Origin: Carnobacterium_B sp040274945
GTDB lineage: Bacteria > Bacillota > Bacilli > Lactobacillales > Carnobacteriaceae
Length of the DNA stretch: 64,000 bases
Reading direction: 5' to 3'
Assembly (NCBI RefSeq): GCF_040274945.1
Contig: NZ_JBEMAR010000002.1
Location: forward strand, 230,018 to 294,017
Position 1 is the stretch's first letter, and each line of letters starts with the position of its first letter. Under the pieces are notes generated by a model. It was not told where the DNA came from. It saw only the letters and a list, made by a program, of their open reading frames with translations, and did no database searches. The position numbers and the translations under genes were made by a program. This document shows, in pieces, positions 43,248 to 50,768 of this stretch.

Positions 43248-43458
43248 TTGAATCCCAACCCTTCTCAATATCGTTTAATATCTCTTCTGCTAACTGTACT
43301 TTTGGACTTTTTTTGTCTTTATCTGAAGAGGTCACTCCATGTATTTGAATGACCCTCATGCAGGCGCTTTCTACTTTCATCAATGTGCTTAACATCTTTT
43401 GTTTAGATTTCAATAAAAAGTTATTTGCTTGTTTGATTTGCTCCAATTGTTTACTCAT
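43228..43458 (-). CDS. hypothetical phage protein
   Basis: 76 aa, helical, charged (SKQLEQIKQANNFLLKSKQKM). GAAAGGAA 6 bp before ATG. Not recognised. Confidence 0.65.
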   Translation of the reverse strand: MSKQLEQIKQANNFLLKSKQKMLSTLMKVESACMRVIQIHGVTSSDKDKKSPKVQLAEEILNDIEKGWDSNEYESH

Positions 43459-43512
43459 ATCAAGTTCCTTTCGAAGTAAATGATTAATACCTCTTTTTTG
43501 CCCGCCCGGCAG

Positions 43513-43809
43513 TTAATTAAATTTAGTATTTGTTCGAATCCATTCTTCTACTTGTCTTTTCGGATACCTTCTCCCATTCTTTCCAAATTCAACAAAGGGA
43601 AATCCTTTCTTATATAAAAAGAACTCATCAGCGGTTTTTGTATCACATTTAAGGATTCTTTCGCACAAGTCTTTTTTTGTAAGAAGCTCATCATCACTGT
43701 ATTTAGTTTCAATTGAATTTTTTATCTGAGGTAGCGACACTTCTAAAAACTTACTGGCCATCCATTCAAAGAACTTGTTTGTAGACATAGAATCAAATTG
43801 AATTTGCAT
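43513..43809 (-). CDS. excisionase-like/DUF771-like DNA-binding protein
   Basis: 98 aa. C-terminal half is a small winged-helix: LTKKDLCERILKCDTKTADEFFLYKKG then PFVEFGKNGRRYPKRQVEEWI, like MerR-type Xis proteins. In other siphophages the gene at this place is a DUF771 protein; role in early control or excision. Confidence 0.68.
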   Translation of the reverse strand: MQIQFDSMSTNKFFEWMASKFLEVSLPQIKNSIETKYSDDELLTKKDLCERILKCDTKTADEFFLYKKGFPFVEFGKNGRRYPKRQVEEWIRTNTKFN

Positions 43810-43909
43810 ATCATCCCTCCTTCTTTTCTATTTCATTTGTTATTTTTTAATGAGATAATCTCCTTATCAGCAAGTGGCCTGTTGAAGTAAATTTAAGGTG
43901 GTGATATAT

Positions 43910-44074
43910 ATGATAAAAAGCAATAAAGAGTTAGCCGTTGAATTAGTTGTCGCTATGTTAGAACACAACTCAGTTTTGAAATATCAAACCGGAAAAAATG
44001 TAGCTGATTTTGTTCAACCTAGCTCTATAGAAGATGCTCTAAAAAAATTCACAAATACATTGGATGAACTGTAA
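43910..44074 (+). CDS. small plus-strand protein, 54 aa
   Basis: ATG 43910 with AAGGTGGTGA 6 bp upstream, a good site. Helical, mixed charge (KELAVELVVAMLEH ... SIEDALKKFTNTLDEL). On the strand opposite to the early operon and its end overlaps the next feature. Not recognised. Confidence 0.6.
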   Translation: MIKSNKELAVELVVAMLEHNSVLKYQTGKNVADFVQPSSIEDALKKFTNTLDEL

Positions 44075-44187
44075 TAGAATTTTCTACAATTGATATTTTT
44101 TACTAGAAATACTATACTTTGGTTTATCACTCTCATGGCTACTCCAATAGCTGTGAGGGTTATTAGTGTTCCTATAAATTTTTTCAT
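44014..44187 (-). CDS. small hydrophobic protein, 57 aa, overlapping in antisense
   Basis: ATG 44187 overlaps the TGA of the Rha/ORF6C gene (ATGA) and is preceded by AAAAGGAGA. Residues 3-30 (KFIGTLITLTAIGVAMRVI) form a membrane segment. Its end lies antisense to the plus-strand gene 43910-44074 by 61 bp. Both cannot be under the same constraint there, so the C-terminal part may be loose. Confidence 0.45.
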   Translation of the reverse strand: MKKFIGTLITLTAIGVAMRVINQSIVFLVKNINCRKFYYSSSNVFVNFFRASSIELG

Positions 44188-44906
44188 CGTTTAGTCTCCT
44201 TTTCTGTTGGAAAAGCCTCTTCATCTACTATGTTATGAATAAGCATTTTAGTTGCTGTTGAAGGCTCCCAATCATCAATCATGTCCATAACATTGTCAAA
44301 ATGCTTTTCTCTTAGTTGTGATCTAGTTTTTACTCCTGAAACTTCTGCAACTGCTTTATTCAAATCTTTATATAATAAAGCTAACTGATCTTTATTCATG
44401 GTCCATTTTCTTTCTTTGCCAACTTGTCTTACCTTTTGCGAGATCCGTCTTCCGATGTAGCTATACTTACCTGGATTAATTGATGTATTTTCTTCTAGGT
44501 TGATGACTCTACTTTTAACTTTTTTAACTTCATCTTTAGTTTGTTTAGATGCAGCGAACATCAAACTCAATGTATCCCATGGATCATCCGAAACACTTTT
44601 TACTAATTGTCCTTCCATGTAATTGAATGCTTGAATATATTTAACTTTGAAGTCTAATGCTTTCTTTCCGTTGTAGCCCATTGCTAGTAAAGTAAAACCA
44701 TCACGGTTCATGAAATAAATTTTTCTAGGCCGGCCATAAGAGTCTGCTTCAATACCTTCTAAAAACATCTCGGAAAAACTTCCGACATCTTCTTTTAATT
44801 TGTTTATTGACTTAATTACATCATGGTGTTCTTTTTCGAAATCATCAGCAATTTGTAAAGAAGTAGTTACAGGCTGTTCATCTTTTATAATTACTAAATT
44901 AGTCAT
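44184..44906 (-). CDS. Rha-family regulator with ORF6C domain (antirepressor type)
   Basis: 240 aa. N-terminal Rha domain (~1-95: TTSLQIADDFEKEHHDVIKSI, FMNRDGFTLLAMGYNGKKA) and C-terminal ORF6C domain (~145-235, YIGRRISQKVRQVGKERKW). ATG 44906 starts the conserved part; TTG/ATG upstream lack good spacing. Rha proteins are phage regulators acting early. Confidence 0.85.
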   Translation of the reverse strand: MTNLVIIKDEQPVTTSLQIADDFEKEHHDVIKSINKLKEDVGSFSEMFLEGIEADSYGRPRKIYFMNRDGFTLLAMGYNGKKALDFKVKYIQAFNYMEGQLVKSVSDDPWDTLSLMFAASKQTKDEVKKVKSRVINLEENTSINPGKYSYIGRRISQKVRQVGKERKWTMNKDQLALLYKDLNKAVAEVSGVKTRSQLREKHFDNVMDMIDDWEPSTATKMLIHNIVDEEAFPTEKETKR

Positions 44907-44926
44907 GTAATTTTTCATCCTTTCTT

Positions 44927-45181
44927 TCAACTAACTTCTAACTTCCTTTTTGTATAACTTAAAGTTGACTCAGAATTAAAAAAAATATGATCCTTTGAAA
45001 TACCATAAATTTTACTAAATGCATCTGCATATTTTATTGGTGTTTCATCAGGCTTCTTTTCGAAATATGCTACACGCTGTCTAGTGACTCTCTCCTTTAA
45101 AATCTCATCTAGTTTTTCTGCAGCTTCTTTTTGGGTTAGTTTTGCATTTATTCTTGCAGCCTCCAAAGTTATTCTAAGCAT
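44927..45181 (-). CDS. Cro-like XRE repressor
   Basis: 84 aa, HTH (MLRITLEAARINAKLTQKEAAEKL). ATG 45181 with TGGAGGTGA 7 bp upstream. First gene of the early operon, divergent from the CI-like repressor across three operators, as Cro is in lambda. Confidence 0.82.
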   Translation of the reverse strand: MLRITLEAARINAKLTQKEAAEKLDEILKERVTRQRVAYFEKKPDETPIKYADAFSKIYGISKDHIFFNSESTLSYTKRKLEVS

Positions 45182-45202
45182 TATTATCACCTCCATACAC
45201 AC

Positions 45203-45231
45203 ATAATAATATAACTTTAAGTTATAGTCAA
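45203..45231 (-). promoter_or_regulatory. early (PR-type) promoter
   Basis: TTGACT (45231-45226), 17-bp spacer holding an operator, TATTAT (45208-45203). Confidence 0.72.
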
Positions 45232-45286
45232 CAACTTTGAACTACTTTAGAATAACTTTCTGTTGTATTTTCCAATCTTTAAGTTA
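45212..45286. promoter_or_regulatory. three repressor operators
   Basis: TAACTTTAAGTTA (45212-45224) is a near-perfect palindrome; TAACTTTCTGTTG (45253-45265) and AATCTTTAAGTTA (45274-45286) match at 10 and 11 of 13. Two sit inside promoter spacers, one between promoters. Confidence 0.7.
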
Positions 45287-45290
45287 TACT
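45263..45290 (+). promoter_or_regulatory. maintenance promoter of the CI-like gene
   Basis: TTGTAT (45263-45268), 16 bp, TATACT (45285-45290); the third operator is in the spacer. Confidence 0.6.
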
Positions 45291-45325
45291 AAAATTATAT
45301 TATGATACTTACAAGGGGTGACATT

Positions 45326-45715
45326 ATGACTAATGATAAAGAAACTAAAATACCACAACAAATCACTTTACTACGTTCAAGATTTGGATGGACACAACAA
45401 GAGTTGGCCGACAGAATTGGGTTTACTAAACAAACTATTTCTAACTGGGAAACTGGGTTAAAAGTCCCTCGTATGGGTGCCATCCAGAAAATGGCTGATT
45501 TATTTGGAGTATCAATAAGTTTCATTATCGAAGGAGACGAAACTACTCCTGAATGGGCTGATGAAAATGATATTTTAGATTTAAAAGAAATGTTAGAAAA
45601 TAACGTTAATATGGCTTATGGTGGAGAAGAATTAACGGATGAAGAAAAACAAAGAGTTAAAGATGTATTAACAGGAATATTTTGGGAGAAAAATAAACAA
45701 AGAAAGGATAAATAA
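45326..45715 (+). CDS. CI-like prophage repressor (XRE family)
   Basis: 129 aa. HTH at ~10-65 (LLRSRFGWTQQELADRIGFTKQTISNWE). C-terminal short domain shared with the paralogue at 14329 (TPEWADENDIL ... EELTDEEKQRVKDVLTGIFWEK). ATG 45326 is used with AAGGGGTGA 6 bp upstream. Lacks a peptidase domain; inactivation probably needs the ImmA-like protease encoded next. Confidence 0.88.
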   Translation: MTNDKETKIPQQITLLRSRFGWTQQELADRIGFTKQTISNWETGLKVPRMGAIQKMADLFGVSISFIIEGDETTPEWADENDILDLKEMLENNVNMAYGGEELTDEEKQRVKDVLTGIFWEKNKQRKDK

Positions 45716-45718
45716 TTT

Positions 45719-46150
45719 ATGGATCACCGACATTTAAAGCTTATTAAAAATTTATATTTAAAATGTGGGTCATACAATCCTTTCGTTATATCTGAATCTT
45801 TGAATATTGAAATTAAATATGTACCTTTTGGAAAAAGTCCACTTGGTCAAGTTGCATACATTTATGAAACACCAATTATCCTATTAAATGAAGATTTAGA
45901 TGATAGTAATGAAAGATTTTTTGTATGCGCTCACGAGTTGTATCACGCTTTAGAACACACATCTCTATCGAGTTATTATATTTCAAACAGAGTTGCAAAA
46001 AGTAAGATGGAATCAGAAGCTAATTCGTTTGCTACATTTATTTTATTTAATGATTTCATAGAGACAAATTCATATCTTCCTGAATCTTTTGATGATCTCG
46101 AACACTCATATGGTTTGCCAGAAACTTCTAAAATGATATTAGGAATATAA
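45719..46150 (+). CDS. ImmA/IrrE-type metallopeptidase
   Basis: 143 aa. Zn-binding HExxH: His72-Glu73-Leu-Tyr-His76 in AHELYHALEH, followed by a Glu in ESEANSFATF. The family cleaves the phage repressor on induction (as ImmA cleaves ImmR in ICEBs1). 3 bp after the repressor gene. Confidence 0.86.
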   Translation: MDHRHLKLIKNLYLKCGSYNPFVISESLNIEIKYVPFGKSPLGQVAYIYETPIILLNEDLDDSNERFFVCAHELYHALEHTSLSSYYISNRVAKSKMESEANSFATFILFNDFIETNSYLPESFDDLEHSYGLPETSKMILGI

Positions 46151-46190
46151 ATTATCAAACTAAGTTTTAATACATATAATATTAGGATAA

Positions 46191-46210
46191 AAAAAGAACA
46201 CTCCCCCACT
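46191..46210. repeat. 20-bp direct repeat, left copy
   Basis: AAAAAGAACACTCCCCCACT, 19 of 20 identical with 46946-46965. Here it is only the left arm of a terminator hairpin, without its partner. Confidence 0.85.
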
Positions 46211-46409
46211 GACCAAAGCTAAGGATTGTTAAACGAGACATCAACTTAAAACATATTACAAAGATAAAATTGAAATATGTTTTGAAGGTAAACTTCTTCA
46301 GAAGTATAAGGTTAATTAGAGTTATCATTAAAAAAAAGTATAATTAAATTTTACCTACCTTTTGTCAAATGCTAAGGATAAAAAAATACATATTATTGGA
46401 GGAATAAGA

Positions 46410-46943
46410 ATGAAAAATTTTAAGTTATTAGCTATTGTTGGAATATTTAGTATTGCTCTTGTAGCTTGTGGCGGAGAAGATAAAGTTGATGAAACAAATT
46501 CAGATAATACACAAACTGAAACAGTAGAATCAACCCCTAAACCAACTGAAGCTATTGAAGTAACAGAAACTACAGAAGTAACAGAAGAATCTTTAGAATC
46601 CGAAGTGGTTGAGAGTGAGCCTGAATCTAGTGAACAACCCGCCGTTACAGAACCCTCACCTGTATACTATAGTGCTTTAAGTAGCGCAAACTATTATATT
46701 AGTATTAAGGGAATGTCTCAAGGAAGTTTGTATGATCGGTTAGTGTTGGATAGAGTTCCTAAAGCTGCAGCTCAATACGCAATAGATAACGTAACAGCTG
46801 ATTGGAATGAAGAAGCTTTAGAATCTGCAGAAAATTATCAAAATGCAATAACTATGTCATCGCAAGCTCTTTATGACCAATTAATATATGATCAATTCAC
46901 CCCTGAGCAAGTACAATATGCAATAGATAATATTTCTCAATAA
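46410..46943 (+). CDS. ltp: Ltp-like superinfection-exclusion lipoprotein
   Basis: 177 aa. Lipoprotein signal with lipobox LVAC (Cys ~22), then a Glu/Thr-rich spacer, and two copies of the Ltp repeat (YYSALSSANYYISIKGMSQGSLYDRLVLD and ENYQNAITMSSQALYDQLIYD). This is the domain set of Ltp from the S. thermophilus phage TP-J34, which sits outside the cell and blocks DNA entry of incoming phages. ATG 46410 with GGAGGAA upstream. Flanked by direct repeats, so a cassette. Confidence 0.85.
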   Translation: MKNFKLLAIVGIFSIALVACGGEDKVDETNSDNTQTETVESTPKPTEAIEVTETTEVTEESLESEVVESEPESSEQPAVTEPSPVYYSALSSANYYISIKGMSQGSLYDRLVLDRVPKAAAQYAIDNVTADWNEEALESAENYQNAITMSSQALYDQLIYDQFTPEQVQYAIDNISQ

Positions 46944-46949
46944 ATAAAA

Positions 46950-46986
46950 AGAACACTCCCCTACTTTAGACGGTTAGGAGTGTTCT
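46950..46986 (+). terminator. terminator of the Ltp gene
   Basis: AGAACACTCC / GGAGTGTTCT. Its left arm is part of the 20-bp repeat. Confidence 0.75.
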
Positions 46987-47050
46987 GGATAAAAGACATT
47001 ATTAAAATTCAATGCCTTTGACTATTATATCATAGGACGGAGGATTTATA

Positions 47051-48028
47051 ATGATTTCAGAAGAAGAGATAAAAGGTAAAATAATATCTGTATTAAATAT
47101 GAAAGGCGGAGTAGGTAAAACAACGATAACAAAAGAGGTTGGTTTCCACCTTTCAACGTTACGAGAAAAAAAAGTTTTATTAATTGATATTGATCCGCAA
47201 CTTAATTTAACACAATCGCTTTTTCGATTTTACGGATTTGCACAAACTGAGGAATTAGCAAAAAAAATACTTGTAGAAGAAGAACAAATTCAGGAAGAGC
47301 AAGTTCAGGAAGAACCTACTGAATTAGCTAATGACGAAACTAGATTAACTAAAGAAAAAAATAAAAAGGTCACTTTGAAAATATCTAATTCAAGTATTGA
47401 AAAAGTTTTTTCAAGTACTACTTCTTCTCCTGCAAAAGAAAATGATGCGATTCAAATATTAACACCTAATTTACATATAATTCCTGGTGAGCTCGGAGTT
47501 GAATTCACTCTCAGAAATCTTAATAGTGGTAAAATTGAGAACGGGATATATGAATTTATTAAAAAACATAACTTAAGAAGTAAGTATCACTATATACTAA
47601 TAGATTGCCCACCTACTTATTCTTCGTATACAATCGCAGCTTTAAAACCAAGCGATTATCTACTAATTCCAGTTAAACCAGAGGCTTACTCTATAACTGG
47701 AGTAGATATGCTAATGAATGTTATAAAAAGTGTTGTCGATGAAAATAATCTTTATTTTGAAACTAAACCGTTAAAAAACCTTGGTATTATTTTTACTGAT
47801 ATAAAGCAATCACCTTCAACTGGAACAACAAAATTAATTCAGGATATAACTGATAGCGATAAAATTTCCAAGCATCAGATACCTATTTTCGAAACTCGAT
47901 TCCTATCTAATGCTTATATGAAAAACAGATTAGATTATTTTATTAATGCATCTAGTAGCGAAAAATCTAAATTAAATTTAGAAGTATTAGTTGATGAAAT
48001 ATTAGAAAGGATTGATGAGCTTGGATAA
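47051..48028 (+). CDS. ParA/Soj-like P-loop ATPase
   Basis: 325 aa. Deviant Walker A KGGVGKTT (about residues 19-26), Walker A' in VLLIDIDPQLNLT, Walker B YILIDCPPTYSSY. A Glu/Gln-rich insert (~80-110, EEEQIQEEQVQEE) interrupts the fold. No parB or centromere-like repeats are near, so plasmid-style partition is unlikely; the next two genes overlap or touch. In the lysogeny arm beside an exclusion gene, a defence role is possible (inference). Confidence 0.82.
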   Translation: MISEEEIKGKIISVLNMKGGVGKTTITKEVGFHLSTLREKKVLLIDIDPQLNLTQSLFRFYGFAQTEELAKKILVEEEQIQEEQVQEEPTELANDETRLTKEKNKKVTLKISNSSIEKVFSSTTSSPAKENDAIQILTPNLHIIPGELGVEFTLRNLNSGKIENGIYEFIKKHNLRSKYHYILIDCPPTYSSYTIAALKPSDYLLIPVKPEAYSITGVDMLMNVIKSVVDENNLYFETKPLKNLGIIFTDIKQSPSTGTTKLIQDITDSDKISKHQIPIFETRFLSNAYMKNRLDYFINASSSEKSKLNLEVLVDEILERIDELG

Positions 48029-48419
48029 AGAGACAATATACATTAAAAACCTTTTAGTCGTTTTAAACAAAAAATCAAATGAAGATAAATTAAGAATTAA
48101 TCTATATACAATAATGATAACTGCAATACTATCACAAAAAGTATTTGAAAAAAATTCTGATATACCAAAATTTATATCAAAACTCAATATAAATTATAAA
48201 GACTACGTTTATAGAAGTAGAACGCTAATAGTAGCAAGAATGATTAGAGAAATTGAATCATCTGATAAAAATAAGCTTTTATTTTTTGTTAGTGAGTTAA
48301 AGAAATTACTTTTTGAGAGTAACAATGATAACAGTAATGTCAAAAAAAATAGTTCTCAAACGAAATCTGCGAACAATAACTCTGCTGATGATATACTAAG
48401 TCAATTTGGTAGAGATTAA
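48015..48419 (+). CDS. helical protein of the ParA-like operon
   Basis: 134 aa, helical with an Asn/Ser-rich end (SNNDNSNVKKNSSQT...). Overlaps the ParA-like gene by 14 bp and the next gene by one base (TAATG), so all three are coupled. TTG/ATG around 48012-48021 are alternative starts. Not recognised; could bind the ATPase. Confidence 0.68.
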   Translation: MSLDKETIYIKNLLVVLNKKSNEDKLRINLYTIMITAILSQKVFEKNSDIPKFISKLNINYKDYVYRSRTLIVARMIREIESSDKNKLLFFVSELKKLLFESNNDNSNVKKNSSQTKSANNNSADDILSQFGRD

Positions 48420-49084
48420 TGGATTATAAAAGAGAGATTGAAGATTATACTCTATTTATAAATAGTTACTTTCCCGAAAGTTTATTTAACAAACAATTTA
48501 ATTTTGTAAGAAAAAAAACTGATTTACTTTTTCGTTCAATTGAAATGACTGATATAATTTTAGACTATACTTCTTACAATGAAAATATCAATAAAATTTT
48601 ATTAAATGATTATAAACACTTATTATTGAAACTATTGTATATATCACCAGTTAATGACTCTTACTTTTTAGCAATGACCTTTAGAGGTCTTTCAGAATCA
48701 TTATTGAGGATATTTTTATCTATTAATGTTGGCAGTGACTATTCTTTATCCCATATAAAATCATTATCTTATAGAAATTTATGGCCTGAATGCAATCAGA
48801 TTGCTAAGCAAATCGGATGTAAACAAAGTTTAGATAAATTAAACAATATCTTTAAAGATAACTCGATTGTTATTCACAATAAAGATTCTAAGCAAACATC
48901 AATTAATTATCTAGAGAATATAATGGAAAATGAATCATATTCATTTTCTTTAAAAGCATATAATCGCATACTTAATGATATAACTACTTTTACTCTAGAC
49001 TTTTTTCCTATCATATTTGATCTTAACTATGATTTATTTTCAATGAATCAAAAACATGCTTATAAAAAAATTTATAAATTTTAA
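48419..49084 (+). CDS. helical protein of the ParA-like operon, possible HEPN-like
   Basis: 221 aa, all helical. LAMTFRGLSESLLRIFLSI (Arg and Glu spaced one turn apart) followed by NSIVIHNKDS recalls HEPN/DUF5677-type proteins with a late conserved His, but the fit is weak. No signal peptide. End of a three-gene operon that closes at the terminator 49101-49136. Confidence 0.62.
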   Translation: MDYKREIEDYTLFINSYFPESLFNKQFNFVRKKTDLLFRSIEMTDIILDYTSYNENINKILLNDYKHLLLKLLYISPVNDSYFLAMTFRGLSESLLRIFLSINVGSDYSLSHIKSLSYRNLWPECNQIAKQIGCKQSLDKLNNIFKDNSIVIHNKDSKQTSINYLENIMENESYSFSLKAYNRILNDITTFTLDFFPIIFDLNYDLFSMNQKHAYKKIYKF

Positions 49085-49100
49085 TTTTTTCTACAAAAAA

Positions 49101-49136
49101 GCACCACTCTCCCCGACCAAAGGTTAAAAGTGGTGC
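49101..49136 (+). terminator. terminator of the ParA-like operon
   Basis: GCACCACT / AGTGGTGC; loop has the CCGACCAAAG sequence also found near 46210. Confidence 0.65.
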
Positions 49137-49253
49137 AACAATTAAAGACCCCTATTCAAAGTCTTTTTGTCTTACAAATATATTATCATAAAAAAGATAG
49201 CGAAACCATCCTCTTTTTGTAAGCCCCGCCCGGCGACCGAAAGGAGAATAAAA

Positions 49254-50435
49254 ATGGTAAAAACTATTAGAACAAAACACCAAAACATTTTTAAATATGA
49301 AACAAAAAAAGGAATTAAATATCAAATACGCTTTAGCACTTTAATAAATGGAGTAAAGAAAGAATTTTCAAAAGCGGGTTTGAATAGTATAACAGAAGCA
49401 AAGTCTTTTTATAATGATTGGATTTATAAAATTGAAAACGACTTATTAACGGATCTAAGGTCTACCAAAGAATTTACCTTGAACGAATATTACGAAAAAA
49501 TGAAAGAGTTTAAATTAGCAGCATCACTTTGGAACGCTAATACGCTAGAGACAAACGACTATAGATTTAATAAAGTAGTTGAACCTTTTGGAAATAAAAA
49601 GCTATCTGAAATCACAAGAATCGATTATCAAAAATGGATTAATGATCAATATAAAATACATGATTATAGCCAAGAAACAATATCAGGTTTTCATCGAGTG
49701 TTTATGTCTGTACTAAATGATGCAGTCGCTGAAGATTATCTAGATAAGAATAGATTACTAAAGGTAAACTTAAAAAAAGAAAATTATGCTCCCAAGAAAA
49801 AGATAGTAAATATTGAAGATTATTATACGTTTATGGAAACTGCAAAAACCGTCCTGCCAAACGATACCTATACTATGCTTTATCTTGGAACTTACGGGGC
49901 AAGACGTGGTGAAATATATGGAGTAAAAATAAACGCTATCCATTTCTTTGAAAAAGACGGAGTAGAAATTGCTCAAGTAGATTTATTCACTTCAAGAACA
50001 AAGAGATATAAAAATGGAAATAAAACTAAATCTAAAAAAGGTGAACGGATAATTATCGTAGATCCATATGGTGCAATGTTATTAAGAAGCCAAATTGATT
50101 ACTCTAAAGAGATTAAGAAAAATCTTAATTCTATTATGCATAAAGATGACTTTATTTTTATTGATGTAGAATCAGGTAAACCGGTTCACATGGATAAAAT
50201 GAATGATGCAATGAAAATAGTATCTAATGAATGCGGCATTAAGATGCATCCTCACATGCTTAGACATTTGTTTGCTAGTGCTTCAGATATCGTTGGAGTT
50301 GACGGAGAATCGCTTAGAGCTTTCATGGGACATGAAGATGAAGCAATGACAAACCATTACACTCATGCTACTAAAGAATCTGCTATAAAAATAATGGAGC
50401 AAACTTCTTCAATATTACACCCAAACAGACAATAA
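49254..50435 (+). CDS. int: tyrosine-type site-specific integrase
   Basis: 393 aa. Arm-binding N-terminus (residues ~10-60), SAM-like core-binding domain (~75-180), catalytic domain with Arg217 (GARRGE), His334 and Arg337 (HPHMLRH), His360 (MGHED), Tyr369 (NHYTHAT). ATG 49254 with AAGGAG 8 bp upstream; a longer frame upstream has no ribosome site. Next to attR, as usual. Confidence 0.94.
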   Translation: MVKTIRTKHQNIFKYETKKGIKYQIRFSTLINGVKKEFSKAGLNSITEAKSFYNDWIYKIENDLLTDLRSTKEFTLNEYYEKMKEFKLAASLWNANTLETNDYRFNKVVEPFGNKKLSEITRIDYQKWINDQYKIHDYSQETISGFHRVFMSVLNDAVAEDYLDKNRLLKVNLKKENYAPKKKIVNIEDYYTFMETAKTVLPNDTYTMLYLGTYGARRGEIYGVKINAIHFFEKDGVEIAQVDLFTSRTKRYKNGNKTKSKKGERIIIVDPYGAMLLRSQIDYSKEIKKNLNSIMHKDDFIFIDVESGKPVHMDKMNDAMKIVSNECGIKMHPHMLRHLFASASDIVGVDGESLRAFMGHEDEAMTNHYTHATKESAIKIMEQTSSILHPNRQ

Positions 50436-50443
50436 TATTTTTT

Positions 50444-50463
50444 AGTCGGAACTTTATCGTAAC
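50444..50463 (+). promoter_or_regulatory. integrase arm-type site, right arm
   Basis: AGTCGGAAC (50444-50452) and the weaker ATCGTAAC (50456-50463); counterpart of 12882-12901. Confidence 0.45.
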
Positions 50464-50478
50464 TTTTACAAAATAAAA

Positions 50479-50513
50479 GACATCTAAGAAGATTGGACCT
50501 TCTTAGATGTCTC
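50479..50513 (+). terminator. hairpin after int
   Basis: GACATCTAAGAAG / CTTCTTAGATGTC, a 13-bp perfect stem. Confidence 0.65.
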
Positions 50514-50532
50514 ACAAACCTTGATATATCAA

Positions 50533-50616
50533 TGCGGTCGAGAAGAGTCGAACTTCCACGGGAGATACTCCCACCAGCCCCTCAAGCTGGCGCGTCTACC
50601 ATTCCGCCACGACCGC
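50533..50616 (-). tRNA. tRNA-Leu (anticodon GAG), hybrid gene at attR
   Basis: 84 nt with long variable arm. 5' GCGGTCG pairs with CGACCGC; anticodon stem CCAGC/GCTGG with loop TTGAGGG, anticodon GAG at 50583-50581; T arm with GTTCGAC. No CCA is encoded. The part left of the core (50533-50572) was brought by the prophage; the 5' half is host. Confidence 0.93.
50573..50589. other. attR core
   Basis: ACCAGCCCCTCAAGCTG, same as 12756-12772; covers the anticodon stem and loop. Confidence 0.88.
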
Positions 50617-50768
50617 TGATTGTCAACAAAGATTATTATAGCAACGTTTATTAGTGTTGTAAAGAGCGATTTTTTTGTTTGAATTACTCTGAAAATAAAG
50701 TTGTCTAGCATCTTTTCAAAATCAAATCAAAAAATTTACCGTTAATAAAATCTCGCAGCTTTAAATAA

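Noticed and set aside
47051..48028. plasmid-type partition gene of a phage-plasmid
   Set aside because: No ParB gene or parS-like repeats, and an integrase with att sites shows chromosomal integration.
50529..50711. 60-codon open frame crossing the tRNA
   Set aside because: It reads through the tRNA-Leu gene; a chance frame.
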